DNA of 64,000 nt from Flavobacteriales bacterium. GTDB taxonomy: Bacteria; Bacteroidota; Bacteroidia; Flavobacteriales_D; Parvicellaceae. Under the pieces are notes generated by a model. That model did no database searches. It was not told the origin of the DNA and saw only the letters and a program-made list of their open reading frames with translations. The stretch spans positions 1 through 64,000 of the forward strand of contig JACJZN010000006.1 of NCBI GenBank assembly GCA_020635565.1, read 5' to 3'. Each line of letters begins with the position of its first letter. Position 1 is the first letter of the stretch. Made by a program: the position numbers and the translations under genes. This document shows, one piece after another, positions 1 through 9,636 of the stretch.

Positions 1-1152
1 AAAGGGGAATACTTACCATTTGTTAATCTTGGTACTGCTGCTGAAGTAGAAAAGGTTGGAAGATATACTAGCCAGGGAGCAAATGACGCCAATACGGAGA
101 TCATGCCTGGAAAAGAGTTCCCAGAACCTCTTGGTGATTTTTATTTGGGTGGCAATGTTTCCTGGGAAATCGATGTATGGAAAAAGCTAAGAAATGGCAA
201 GAAAGCCGCTGCGATTAGATATTTGGCATCCATTGAAGGGAAAAACTTTCTTGTCACTCAGTTAGTTGCTGAAATTGCGGAGAATTATTACGAATTAATG
301 GCTCTTGATAATCAGCTTGAATTCATTAAGAATAATATCCAGATTCAGGAGAATGCTTTGACCACTGTAAAAATGCAAAAACTTTCTGCAAAAGTAACTG
401 AGCTAGCAGTTAAGAAGTTCGAAGCTGAATTACTTAAAAATCAGAGTTTACAATTCATTATTCAGCAGTCAATTGTTGAGACTGAAAACAAGATCAATTT
501 CCTGGTAGGACGATATCCTCAACCGGTTAATAGAAGCTCAAGTAGTTTTCTAGATTTGAAATGGGATAGTATCCATGCTGGAATTCCTGTTCAACTTCTT
601 GATAATCGTCCAGATATCAAGAAGGCTGAATTACAGCTGGAGGCTGCAAAACTGGATGTAGATATTGCGAAGGCAAATTTCTACCCATCTGTGAGATTGA
701 CTGCAGGCTTAGGATACCAAGCTTTTAACCCTAAGTATTTGGTCTCTACACCTGAATCACTCATCTTTAATTTGGCAGGTGATCTAATGGCTCCTGTGAT
801 CAACAGAAATGCTATAAAAGCAGAGTATTATACGGCTAACGCAAAACAAACTCAGGCTGTCTATGAATACGAAAGAACAATTTTACAAGCCTATATTGAA
901 GTGATCAACCAGCTAAGTAAAATTAAGAACTACAGCAGCAGTTATGAGCTAAGAAGTCAACAGGTAGAGGTTTTGAATCAATCCGTTTCCATTGCTGGAA
1001 ATCTGTTCAAATCTGCACGTGCAGATTATATGGAGGTATTGATGACTCAACGAGACGCATTAGAATCTAAGATCGAATTGGTAGAAACCAAACAAGAACA
1101 AATGCATGCAGTTGTTAATCTCTACAAAGCACTTGGAGGTGGTTGGAAATAA
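1..1152 (+). CDS. TolC-like outer-membrane efflux protein, 3' part
   Basis: The frame is open from base 1, so the true start lies outside the window; 383 residues are visible. Long amphipathic helical stretches, the phrase VQLLDNRPDIKKAELQLEAA near the middle and a repeat-like architecture match the RND-type outer membrane factor (NodT/OprM) family. These form trimeric channels that export drugs or metals together with an inner-membrane pump and a periplasmic adaptor. The pump and adaptor genes would be expected upstream, outside the window. An intrinsic terminator follows directly. The family call is firm; the substrate is unknown. Confidence 0.88.
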   Translation, partial: KGEYLPFVNLGTAAEVEKVGRYTSQGANDANTEIMPGKEFPEPLGDFYLGGNVSWEIDVWKKLRNGKKAAAIRYLASIEGKNFLVTQLVAEIAENYYELMALDNQLEFIKNNIQIQENALTTVKMQKLSAKVTELAVKKFEAELLKNQSLQFIIQQSIVETENKINFLVGRYPQPVNRSSSSFLDLKWDSIHAGIPVQLLDNRPDIKKAELQLEAAKLDVDIAKANFYPSVRLTAGLGYQAFNPKYLVSTPESLIFNLAGDLMAPVINRNAIKAEYYTANAKQTQAVYEYERTILQAYIEVINQLSKIKNYSSSYELRSQQVEVLNQSVSIAGNLFKSARADYMEVLMTQRDALESKIELVETKQEQMHAVVNLYKALGGGWK

Positions 1153-1193
1153 TCGAATTACTTTTTCTAAGTAAATTAATAGTTAACTTTCAA

Positions 1194-1237
1194 AATGATG
1201 CCTTGATTCTCTTTTCGAATCAGGGCATTATTTTTTT
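1194..1237 (+). terminator. Intrinsic terminator after the efflux gene
   Basis: Sixteen-base arms (1194-1209 and 1217-1232, two G-T wobble positions) enclose a 7-base loop and run into a T tract. It lies between the stop of the efflux gene and the 3' end of the convergent ruvC gene, and overlaps the last bases of ruvC. Confidence 0.8.
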
Positions 1238-1782
1238 CTATCAGGATTATCCTTTAAAAAAGCATCCCATCCACTATATGATTTGCGCGACTCTTCCGCC
1301 CCACCCTGAAAATAATGACACACAGCAGCTGCAAGACCATCCGTGGCATCCAGATATTTTGGCAATTCCTTAAAATTCAAAATAGTTTGAAGCATTCCTG
1401 CAACCTGTTCTTTACTCGCATTTCCATTTCCGGTAATACTTTGTTTGATCTTCTTAGGAGAGTATTCTACAATAGGAATATCATGAACCAAAACTGCTGC
1501 CATTGCTACTCCCTGAGCTCGACCTAACTTAAGCATTGACTGAACATTTTTACCAAAGAATGGTGCTTCAATTGCAACTTCATCCGGCAAATATTCCTTC
1601 ACTAAAAAACTTACCTTTTCAAAGATTGATTTTAACTTCAATTGATGATTCTCAAGTTTAGAAAGATGAATTACACCAGTATTGATCAGAGCTAGTTTTT
1701 TCTTGTTAACCCCGATCAAACCATATCCCATCACATTAGTTCCTGGGTCAAGTCCTAAAATTATTTTGTCGAAGTCCTTCAT
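1228..1782 (-). CDS. ruvC: Crossover junction endodeoxyribonuclease RuvC
   Basis: This 184-residue protein is the Holliday junction resolvase that cuts four-way junctions with RuvAB during recombinational repair. The RNase H-like active site is visible: GLDPGT at residue 10 (first Asp), EAPFFGKN around residue 73 (Glu) and LDATDGLAAAVCH near residue 145 (the remaining acidic residues). Length matches the family. The gene converges on the efflux gene and is divergent from the membrane protein gene at 1816, whose promoter overlaps the ruvC start region. Confidence 0.95.
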   Translation of the reverse strand: MKDFDKIILGLDPGTNVMGYGLIGVNKKKLALINTGVIHLSKLENHQLKLKSIFEKVSFLVKEYLPDEVAIEAPFFGKNVQSMLKLGRAQGVAMAAVLVHDIPIVEYSPKKIKQSITGNGNASKEQVAGMLQTILNFKELPKYLDATDGLAAAVCHYFQGGAEESRKSYSGWDAFLKDNPDRKK

Positions 1783-1794
1783 TCACTATTTTTG
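1766..1794 (+). promoter_or_regulatory. Bacteroidota-type promoter (TTG-18-TATTTTTG)
   Basis: A TTG at 1766-1768 and a TATTTTTG box at 1787-1794 are separated by 18 bases, matching the Flavobacterium/Bacteroides consensus TTG-N17-23-TAnnTTTG. It points at the membrane protein gene and predicts a transcript start near 1800. That would place the proposed AUU start about 15 bases into the message. Confidence 0.55.
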
Positions 1795-1815
1795 TATCAG
1801 GTTAACTGAACACCT

Positions 1816-2781
1816 ATTAAGACCAACAAGCTATATCAACCCATTGTATTTTCGGTAAAGCTAATCATTTTCGCTTTAGCAATTTACTACCTCTATACCC
1901 AGTATACACAACGAAATCTGGATAATCTGGGTCATGTGATCCGAGAACAACTTCTCTCAGGAATCGGAATAGCTATATTTATTGGCTTGATACTACTTCA
2001 GTTTGTCAATTATGCGCTTGAAAACTTAAAATGGCGTCTGATCTTACCCGAATTGAACCAACTTACCTTTTTAAAAACACAAAAAGCAGTATATGCTGGG
2101 AACGCCATTGCTATACTTACTCCGGACAGATTAGGAACTTTCATCGGTAGATTTAGCTATCTCAAAGAATATTCCAAATCCAGAATTACTCTTTCCACAT
2201 TTGTTGGAAATTATGCTCAACTGGTCACTACCCTTTTGTTCTCATTGATAGGTATGGTTTTAGCTTGGAATATGAATTTTACATTTCAATTTCCAGAAAA
2301 TTTGGGGATTAATATTTTAATCATCTGTATGATTGTTATCTGTTGTATAGCTATTTTTATCTTCTACAATCAACAAACGGCTATTGATCTATTGAAAAGA
2401 TCCAAACGAAAATACGCCAAAGAAATGACTGAGCGTTTTAAGTTCATGGATCACTTGACAACTTCTAAACATCATTTTATATTAAGCACTGCGATTCTTC
2501 GTTACACCACCTTTGTAAGTCAGTTCTATTTAGCATTGATCCTGTTCGGAGCAGATGTTAGTTTAATATGGACAATAGCCTTCTGTGGCATTTTGTATCT
2601 TTTCTCAACGATCATTCCTTCTCCATTTATGGGTAACCTTGGAACAAGAGAAGCCGTTGGCGTATACTTGGTATCTCCTTTAGGTCTTGAAGAACCCGTT
2701 ATTCTGGCATCTCTCTTTATATGGTTGATTAATGTTGTACTACCTTCTTTATTGGGAGGTTTAATACTCCTAAAAAAGTAA
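1816..2781 (+). CDS. UPF0104 / LPG-synthase transmembrane-like membrane protein
   Basis: This multi-pass inner-membrane protein resembles the UPF0104 family (the flippase/transmembrane part of lysylphosphatidylglycerol synthase). Hydrophobic helices fill the sequence, and it ends just before the GT2 glycosyltransferase gene, suggesting a joint role in an envelope lipid or glycan. The first canonical start is GTG at 1936, but the same frame is open back to 1810 and encodes a typical first helix (LIIFALAIYYLY). No ATG, GTG or TTG exists in that extension. I therefore place the start at the ATT codon at 1816 (ATT at 1843 is the alternative), 15 bases after a good promoter. The extent is certain in frame, but the start codon is an inference. 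Confidence 0.7.
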   Translation: MKTNKLYQPIVFSVKLIIFALAIYYLYTQYTQRNLDNLGHVIREQLLSGIGIAIFIGLILLQFVNYALENLKWRLILPELNQLTFLKTQKAVYAGNAIAILTPDRLGTFIGRFSYLKEYSKSRITLSTFVGNYAQLVTTLLFSLIGMVLAWNMNFTFQFPENLGINILIICMIVICCIAIFIFYNQQTAIDLLKRSKRKYAKEMTERFKFMDHLTTSKHHFILSTAILRYTTFVSQFYLALILFGADVSLIWTIAFCGILYLFSTIIPSPFMGNLGTREAVGVYLVSPLGLEEPVILASLFIWLINVVLPSLLGGLILLKK

Positions 2782-2783
2782 GC

Positions 2784-3845
2784 ATGTTTCTGATCATCAT
2801 ATATTCATTGATCCTAATTCTATATGGTACGATCGTCATTCTGATTCCAGGAATTGGATTTGCTGGAATTTTTCAGAATAAGAAGATCGTGCAGGAACCT
2901 CCTTTACATATTTCCATTGTTGTTCCCTTTAGAAATGAGGCTCAACATCTGGAAGAACTATGTCGTTCCATTAATAGACTGAATCATCCTCGAGATCACT
3001 TCCAAGTACTCTTTGTGGATGATTACAGTGATGATGATTGCCTGAGCATATTGTCAATACTCGATGAAGATGTTAACTACAATCTGATCCAGAATCCATC
3101 CCATCTAGGAAAAAAACGTTCTTTGCAGATTGGACTTGAAAGTGCTCTATATAACTGGATCTTCACCACAGATGCCGACTGTATCATTCCAAGAAATATC
3201 TTTGATGGAGTTAGTTCAAATGTTGACCTTTCACTTGGAGTGGCTTTGAAAACAACTGAGACATGGAGAGGGATAGAGAACATACAGGAAGCAGAAAGTC
3301 TACTCCTGGCTGGAATTACTATTGGTTCTGCCAAAATGGAAATTCCAATGCTTGCTTCCGGAGCTAACCTTTTATATCGTAAGGAAATTATGGAAGAACT
3401 AAATCCATACGAGGACAATCTAGATCTAAACTCAGGAGATGATATGTTTCTGCTACGATCAGCGCTTAAGCAAAACTATAGAATAGATGTAAGAACTCAA
3501 CAACCGACACATACAGTATGCGAAAAATCATGGGATGATTACATTTCTCAATCGGCAAGGTGGGCAGGAAAAAATGATCGTGTAGGACTGATTCAAACGA
3601 ATATTGCTGCATGGCTTGTTTTACTTGCAAATTTGATCCTTCCATTATCTCTAATAACGCACTTCTCATTTGGTTGGATTATGCTGATGATAAAATTTGT
3701 TCTTGACTTTTTATTCTTATTTTTGACCGCATTGCATTTTGAGCGATTTAAAGTAATAATTTACGCTCCTGTTATTTTTTGTTTTTATCCAATTCACTTG
3801 TTGAGAGTGGTTATTAAAATTGTGAATAACAAGAAAAAAGCATAG
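2784..3845 (+). CDS. Family 2 glycosyltransferase, membrane-anchored
   Basis: This 353-residue protein has an N-terminal membrane helix, then a GT-A fold beginning ISIVVPFRNE, with the acidic DDYSDDD and the nucleotide-binding TTDADC motif near residue 130. SARWAGKND near residue 255 occupies the place of the usual Q(R/Q)xRW acceptor motif. Two or three C-terminal helices follow. It starts 2 bases after the UPF0104 gene stop, so the two are almost certainly one operon. It probably transfers a sugar to a lipid or envelope acceptor; the substrate cannot be read from the sequence. Confidence 0.85.
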   Translation: MFLIIIYSLILILYGTIVILIPGIGFAGIFQNKKIVQEPPLHISIVVPFRNEAQHLEELCRSINRLNHPRDHFQVLFVDDYSDDDCLSILSILDEDVNYNLIQNPSHLGKKRSLQIGLESALYNWIFTTDADCIIPRNIFDGVSSNVDLSLGVALKTTETWRGIENIQEAESLLLAGITIGSAKMEIPMLASGANLLYRKEIMEELNPYEDNLDLNSGDDMFLLRSALKQNYRIDVRTQQPTHTVCEKSWDDYISQSARWAGKNDRVGLIQTNIAAWLVLLANLILPLSLITHFSFGWIMLMIKFVLDFLFLFLTALHFERFKVIIYAPVIFCFYPIHLLRVVIKIVNNKKKA

Positions 3846-3850
3846 ACACA

Positions 3851-5101
3851 ATGGCAAAAGAAGAGCAAGGAAATAGTAATATGTGGAGCGATGCCTGGCG
3901 TAAACTGAAAAAGAACACGCCTGCCATGATTGGTTTGGGTGTTATTTGTATCGCATTCATCATTACAATTCTCGGTGCCAATATTCGTCCTGATGATTCT
4001 CCTGATTGTGATGATCAAATTCCGCCAATAGCGAAAATAAGACCTGGGACTGTCATTAAACATGTCAAGGTAAGACGAAACGAGGAAGTAGAAGATGTTG
4101 GGTTCTTTGGCAAGTTATTTCACGGTGGAGAACAAAGCCCATACAAGAAATACCCTTATTTAAGTTACGAATTCGAAGGAACTAATATGATTCTTGAGAT
4201 GTATGCTGACACGACCAATATGCACTCTTACGAACCTTCGTTTGATACTAAAAGTTTGCCAGAGGTTCTATATGCGTTAGACATAACTAAAGATGTTAAG
4301 TACAAAGAAATAGGAAATGATCAGGTAGAGATCTATCTATTGGACGGAAGTACAATTACTAAATCCATCACGGAAATGCAAAAAGAGATCGTTTCTGAGA
4401 ATTTGGTGGAGATCCGTTATTTATTGGGAACTGACCGATTTGGAAGAGATCTTCTAAGTCGCCTTATGGCTGGTACAAGAATTTCTTTATCAGTTGGTTT
4501 TATTTCTGTTTTGATTTCTCTCTTCATCGGAGTTGTTTTAGGAGCAATAGCAGGTTTTTATCGAGGTTGGGTGGATGAGGCGATCATGTTCCTAATCAAT
4601 GTAATCTGGTCCATACCTGCCTTATTATTGATTATTTCAATTACCATGATCTTTGGAAAAGGATTTACCTCCGTTTTCATAGGTGTGGGGTTGGTGATGT
4701 GGGTCGATCTAGCAAGATTAGTTAGAGGTCAGGTGTTGAGTATTCGAGAAAAAGAATACATTGAGGCTGGTAAGGCTCTAGGATTTAGAGATGGTAGAAT
4801 TATCTTCAGACATGTATTTCCAAATATCATTGGTCCGGTTATCGTTCAATCTGCAAACAACTTTGTGGCTGCTATTTTGATCGAAGCTGGTTTAAGTTGG
4901 TTGGGAATTGGTACTCAGATCCCTACTCCATCCTGGGGAAATATTGTAACTGCTCATCAGCATTTCATTACTAATCCTGATCTTTCATTTTTAGCAATTC
5001 TTCCAGGTCTTTGTATTGTCATTTTAGTATTTGCCTTCATGCTCTTCGGTAATGGTCTGCGAGATGCGTTTGACACCAAAGGAATTGATGCGAATATTTA
5101 G
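3851..5101 (+). CDS. DppC/OppC-type ABC transporter permease
   Basis: This inner-membrane permease subunit of a peptide/nickel-type ABC transporter has the binding-protein-dependent transport domain in its C-terminal half. The coupling-loop motif EYIEAGKALGFRDGRIIFRH is near residue 300. At 416 residues it is about 110 longer than usual: a soluble segment between the first helix (about 25-45) and the transport domain (from about 200) accounts for this and would face the periplasm. No ATPase or binding protein lies next to it, so partners must be elsewhere. It follows the glycosyltransferase after 5 bases, but operon membership need not mean shared function. Confidence 0.88.
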   Translation: MAKEEQGNSNMWSDAWRKLKKNTPAMIGLGVICIAFIITILGANIRPDDSPDCDDQIPPIAKIRPGTVIKHVKVRRNEEVEDVGFFGKLFHGGEQSPYKKYPYLSYEFEGTNMILEMYADTTNMHSYEPSFDTKSLPEVLYALDITKDVKYKEIGNDQVEIYLLDGSTITKSITEMQKEIVSENLVEIRYLLGTDRFGRDLLSRLMAGTRISLSVGFISVLISLFIGVVLGAIAGFYRGWVDEAIMFLINVIWSIPALLLIISITMIFGKGFTSVFIGVGLVMWVDLARLVRGQVLSIREKEYIEAGKALGFRDGRIIFRHVFPNIIGPVIVQSANNFVAAILIEAGLSWLGIGTQIPTPSWGNIVTAHQHFITNPDLSFLAILPGLCIVILVFAFMLFGNGLRDAFDTKGIDANI

Positions 5102-5140
5102 ATCTCATCTTTCACTTTTAACTCTTAACTTCGCAGCTCA

Positions 5141-7939
5141 ATGAGCAAAAAGGACGTTTCATACAAAACGCATATTGTGGTTAAAGGAGCCAAGGTTCAC
5201 AATCTAAAAAATGTGGACGTTGCCTTTCTTCGAAATAAGATGACCGTAGTAACTGGAATGTCAGGAAGCGGAAAATCCTCATTGGCTTTTGACACACTTT
5301 ACGCTGAAGGACAGAGAAGATATGTTGAGAGTTTAAGTTCATACGCTCGTCAATTCTTAGGAAGATTAGAAAAACCTGATGTTGAAAGCATCAAAGGAAT
5401 ATCTCCAGCAATTGCTATAGAACAAAAAGTAAATTCCTCCAATCCCAGATCAACTGTAGGTACAAGTACGGAAATATATGATTTCCTGAAATTAATGTAT
5501 GCTAGGATCGGGAAGACCATCTCTCCTATCTCAGGAAAAGAAGTAAAAAAGGAAAATACGCAAACAGCACTAGAATACCTTTTTCAATTTGAAGACGGTA
5601 TTAAAGGGCTTATAATTGCTCCCATTAGAGTTCCAAAGGGAAGGTCTAAACAAAAACAATTGGAATTATTTACTGATCAGGGTTTCAGAAGGATCTTCAA
5701 TGATGGAAATATCGAAGAAATTGAAAAGATTGATGCAGATCAGATCGATGGAAATAGAATACACCTGATCATTGATAGAATTAAAACCTCCCAGGAAAAT
5801 AATAACATCAGTCGAATAGCGGAAAGTATTGAAACAGCTTTTATAGAGAGTGATGGACAATGTGAGATCGTCATTTTAGATGGAAAAGAACCTACTAAAA
5901 GAACTTTCTCTAACCTTTTTGAACTCGATGGAATTCGTTTTGAAGAACCAACGTTAGATTTCTTTGCTTTTAATAATCCAGTTGGTGCTTGTCCTACTTG
6001 TGAAGGATTTGGAAAAGTAATGGGAATCGATAAAGACCTAGTCATTCCGAATAAGAACCTATCGATCTATGATGATGCTGTTGCTTGCTGGCGTGGTGAA
6101 AGTATGAGCATGTGGAAAAATGAACTGGTCATGAACGCCAGTGATTTTGATTTCCCGATTCATCGTCCCTATCTGGAATTAACAGAAGAAGAAAAAGAAT
6201 TACTTTGGACAGGTAATAAATATTTTAGCGGATTAAATTCCTTCTTCAAATATCTTGAGTCAAAAACCTACAAGATCCAGTATCGAGTGATGCTCAGTAG
6301 ATACAGAGGAAGAACCGATTGCCCCGATTGTCTTGGAAGTAAACTCAGAAAGGATGCCCACTATGTCAAAATTGGTGGAAGATCTATAGCAGAAGTCTCA
6401 TCTATGAGCATTGATGAGTGTAAGCATTTTTTCTCTGAACTAGTTTTCACAGAGAACGAACAGATCGTTGCAAACAGAATCATTTCTGAAGTAAAGTCTC
6501 GTTTGAATTATCTCAGTGATGTTGGCCTAGGATATCTTACCTTGAATCGATTATCGAACTCCTTGTCTGGAGGTGAATCACAACGGATTAATCTAGCTAC
6601 AAGTATTGGTAGCAGTTTAGTAGGATCCATGTATATTTTAGATGAACCTTCTATTGGACTACATCCTAGAGATACGCATCGACTTTTAAACGTACTTCGT
6701 TCGTTAAGAGATATCGGAAATACAGTAATTATTGTAGAGCATGAAGAAGAAGTAATGCGTGCAGCTGATGAAATCATTGACATGGGACCGATGGCAGGAA
6801 CTCATGGAGGAGAGGTTGTATTTCAAGGTGTTCATGATGATTTGATCAAAGAAGAAAACAGCTTAACCGCCAAATATTTAACCGGAAGAGTTAAAATAGA
6901 AACACCTTCTAAGAGAAGATCGTGGAAGAATAGTTTCTATGTAGAAGGAGCAAGAGAAAATAATCTAAAGAACATAAATGTAAAATTCCCGCTTGAAGTG
7001 CTTACTGTTATCACTGGTGTAAGCGGAAGTGGCAAATCTACACTGATAAAACAGATCCTCTACCCTGCCCTAAAAAAGAACTATGGTGGGACGAGTATTA
7101 AAACAGGTGAATGTGACAATCTATCCGGTGATTTTGCTCGAATCGAAGATGTCGAATTTGTAGATCAAAATCCGATAGGAAAAAGCAGTCGAAGTAATCC
7201 TGTGACCTACGTTAAAGCTTTTGATGATATTCGAAATCTTTATTCAGATCTTCAACTTTCCGTGATCAACGGATTTAAACCTAAGCATTTTAGCTTCAAT
7301 GTGGAAGGAGGACGATGCGATGCTTGCGAAGGAGAAGGAGAAATCAAGGTTTCGATGCAATTCATGGCTGATGTGCTATTGACTTGTGAGCAATGTAATG
7401 GTAAACGTTTTAAAGATGAAGTGCTCGAAGTAAAATTCGAAGACAAGTCTATTTACGATATTCTTACCATGACTATTGAAGATGCAATTGAGTTTTTTGG
7501 AAAATCAGATAACAAACATTGTAAAAAGATCATTGAGAAAATCATTCCTCTCCAAGAAGTGGGACTGGGATATGTTCAACTGGGTCAATCTTCAAATACC
7601 CTTTCTGGTGGTGAAGCTCAGCGAATCAAACTAGCATCTTTTCTTTCTAAAAAGAATTCTCCAAATAAGACATTGTTCATCTTTGATGAACCAACTACTG
7701 GCTTACATTTTCATGATATCAAGAAACTTTTAAAAGCGTTGAATGCATTGATAGAAATTGGCCACAGTGTGATTGTGATCGAACACAACGCTGAAGTGAT
7801 CAAATGCGCTGATTGGGTCATTGATCTAGGGCCCGAAGGAGGTAAAGATGGTGGAAATCTTGTTTTTGAAGGTACACCAGAAGACTTGGTAAAATGTAAG
7901 GCGTCATATACCGGAAAGTTCTTGAAAGATAAGCTTTGA
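5141..7939 (+). CDS. uvrA: Excinuclease ABC subunit A (UvrA)
   Basis: This 932-residue damage-recognition ATPase of nucleotide excision repair loads UvrB at lesions. Two ABC modules are visible: Walker A GMSGSGKSS near residue 40 and GVSGSGKST near 627, with signatures LSGGESQRI and LSGGEAQRI. Zinc-finger cysteine pairs occur at CPTC/CPDC and CDAC/CEQC. Length is normal for the family. It starts 39 bases after the permease gene and converges on the hypothetical gene at 7944. Confidence 0.97.
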   Translation: MSKKDVSYKTHIVVKGAKVHNLKNVDVAFLRNKMTVVTGMSGSGKSSLAFDTLYAEGQRRYVESLSSYARQFLGRLEKPDVESIKGISPAIAIEQKVNSSNPRSTVGTSTEIYDFLKLMYARIGKTISPISGKEVKKENTQTALEYLFQFEDGIKGLIIAPIRVPKGRSKQKQLELFTDQGFRRIFNDGNIEEIEKIDADQIDGNRIHLIIDRIKTSQENNNISRIAESIETAFIESDGQCEIVILDGKEPTKRTFSNLFELDGIRFEEPTLDFFAFNNPVGACPTCEGFGKVMGIDKDLVIPNKNLSIYDDAVACWRGESMSMWKNELVMNASDFDFPIHRPYLELTEEEKELLWTGNKYFSGLNSFFKYLESKTYKIQYRVMLSRYRGRTDCPDCLGSKLRKDAHYVKIGGRSIAEVSSMSIDECKHFFSELVFTENEQIVANRIISEVKSRLNYLSDVGLGYLTLNRLSNSLSGGESQRINLATSIGSSLVGSMYILDEPSIGLHPRDTHRLLNVLRSLRDIGNTVIIVEHEEEVMRAADEIIDMGPMAGTHGGEVVFQGVHDDLIKEENSLTAKYLTGRVKIETPSKRRSWKNSFYVEGARENNLKNINVKFPLEVLTVITGVSGSGKSTLIKQILYPALKKNYGGTSIKTGECDNLSGDFARIEDVEFVDQNPIGKSSRSNPVTYVKAFDDIRNLYSDLQLSVINGFKPKHFSFNVEGGRCDACEGEGEIKVSMQFMADVLLTCEQCNGKRFKDEVLEVKFEDKSIYDILTMTIEDAIEFFGKSDNKHCKKIIEKIIPLQEVGLGYVQLGQSSNTLSGGEAQRIKLASFLSKKNSPNKTLFIFDEPTTGLHFHDIKKLLKALNALIEIGHSVIVIEHNAEVIKCADWVIDLGPEGGKDGGNLVFEGTPEDLVKCKASYTGKFLKDKL

Positions 7940-7943
7940 TAGG

Positions 7944-8465
7944 TTATTCGTAAGCTGGACTTTCAATCCCACCTTTATCCCCTCTAGTGAAAATAGGTAA
8001 TCGAAAAACAACTCTCCATCCCCAATCATTTTTTCCGGACTGTACATAATAGTCAACCATTCCGTAGATCAACCTGTTTATGCCCAATCCAATTGCAGGT
8101 ACAAATGCAAAATTCTCCTGTTTAATATTATACTTTGCCTTCAATTCTAACAACAGAAAAGTTACTCCACAATTACCTCCCAAAGTAAAATCAAGGTCAT
8201 TTACATTTGGAGAAATTCTAGTTGAAACAAAACCACTAAAATGAAACCAGATCCCTGCACCTAGAGGAGAAGATTGACATGAATAATAGCCCCCAATATT
8301 AATTGCCGAATTTTTATGAATCCTATTCCAATCCATTGATATTCCTATATCTTCAGAATAATACCTAACAGTAGTAAATGGATGCATGAATTTAAAACAT
8401 TTCTCCGTTTGCGAATAAATTTGAAACGTAAAAATGAGCAAAATCAAAATCATCCCAATACGCAT
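7944..8465 (-). CDS. Hypothetical secreted / outer-membrane protein
   Basis: This 173-residue protein has an N-terminal signal sequence (MRIGMILILLIFTFQIYSQ). Alternating short hydrophobic strands follow, suggesting a small beta-rich outer-membrane protein. I start it at the internal ATG at 8465, 5 bases past the porQ stop. An extension to 8555 is open but would place a charged segment before the signal peptide and overlap porQ. It is probably cotranscribed with porQ. I do not recognise the family. Confidence 0.6.
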   Translation of the reverse strand: MRIGMILILLIFTFQIYSQTEKCFKFMHPFTTVRYYSEDIGISMDWNRIHKNSAINIGGYYSCQSSPLGAGIWFHFSGFVSTRISPNVNDLDFTLGGNCGVTFLLLELKAKYNIKQENFAFVPAIGLGINRLIYGMVDYYVQSGKNDWGWRVVFRLPIFTRGDKGGIESPAYE

Positions 8466-8469
8466 AAGT

Positions 8470-9543
8470 TTATTGAAATTGTCTATATAAATTATCGATT
8501 GGAGCTTCTTTACCAATACGTTTTGATATCGTAATTTGATTCGATGTTCCGGCAATGTGATACTTTGCCATTCCGTAACTAAAGTAGATCGATTTTACCT
8601 TTAAGCCAAGTCCAATGGAGAACCCTGCCATTCCGGGCTTTGCGCCTACTTTCATGGTTTGTCGTTGCATGTGATCATACCCCATTCTGATATGAAAGTT
8701 CTTTCCAAGAATTAATTCGGTTCCGACAGTGATGTGATACATGAATTTCTTTAGCACTCCAGGTGGCTTGATCTCAATGATCTCTCCAGTCAACTGATCA
8801 ATGGAGGTACTGTTATTCTCATCATAATAAACAAGATTCCATTTTTGCAAATTATCATACGTTAAAGAGAATCTAAACGGAGCGTGAGTTAACTTTTTAC
8901 TAACCCCAATAGCAATGTTCAAAGGCAAACTTTCTCTATTTGCTGGCGTGTAACTCTTCAACTGCATTCCTGCATTCTTGATCAATAATCCTGCTCCAAA
9001 ATTATTTGCGGTATCGATATAACTCGCTCCAAGATCCAATGCCAGACCAAAAGCACTATAGCTTTCCAGAAAGCTACCGATCATTTTGAACTGTCCACCA
9101 ACAGAAAATTTGCTGGAGATCGGTCGACCATACCCTATTGCTAAAACCAGGTCGCGTGCTCCAAACGTTCCTCCATTTCTAGTCCCGTCCAAATCAGCAT
9201 ACTCAAAGCGTCCATAATCTGCGTACAGGATCGAAGCATTAAAAGTTCCAACATTCGCAAAATGTCTGGTATATGATGAGTAACCAAAATTAGCATCTGC
9301 GAAATAGTTGATATAATTCAAATTGACTTGCCCATGCATTTCTGGATTCAACAGTGCCGGATTAGCTTGTCCCAAATTAGCATCATCATCTTTCACACCC
9401 AGTAAGTAGCCCCCCAAGGCTTCTACTCGAGCACTATTGTTGAAATTAAGCACCTGAAAAGTATGACTCCCTCCGATCTGAGCTGAGAGAACCCCTGTAA
9501 AAAAGGTAAATACAATTACAAGATATTTGCCTATGATGTGCAT
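8470..9543 (-). CDS. porQ: Type IX secretion system protein PorQ
   Basis: This 357-residue outer-membrane protein has a signal peptide ending LSAQIGG. It also has the FadL/PorV-like opening typical of PorQ: SHTFQVLNFNNSARVEALGG, then QANPALLNPEMH. PorQ works with PorZ and PorU in the attachment complex that processes T9SS cargo at the cell surface. The window also encodes cargo with T9SS sorting domains, which fits. No other core T9SS gene is next to it. The call rests on motif recognition and length. Confidence 0.88.
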   Translation of the reverse strand: MHIIGKYLVIVFTFFTGVLSAQIGGSHTFQVLNFNNSARVEALGGYLLGVKDDDANLGQANPALLNPEMHGQVNLNYINYFADANFGYSSYTRHFANVGTFNASILYADYGRFEYADLDGTRNGGTFGARDLVLAIGYGRPISSKFSVGGQFKMIGSFLESYSAFGLALDLGASYIDTANNFGAGLLIKNAGMQLKSYTPANRESLPLNIAIGVSKKLTHAPFRFSLTYDNLQKWNLVYYDENNSTSIDQLTGEIIEIKPPGVLKKFMYHITVGTELILGKNFHIRMGYDHMQRQTMKVGAKPGMAGFSIGLGLKVKSIYFSYGMAKYHIAGTSNQITISKRIGKEAPIDNLYRQFQ

Positions 9544-9636
9544 TGGTACAAATTAACGGAAAAAATAAGATTCTAGTATCTATTAAAAAGAAGGTTCCCA
9601 AAGACATAAGTCATTTCTTTTTTAGTTATTTTGCAA

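Noticed and set aside
1143..1373. Plus-strand frame overlapping the efflux stop and ruvC end
   Set aside because: It crosses the terminator hairpin and reads antisense through ruvC with no sensible protein profile.
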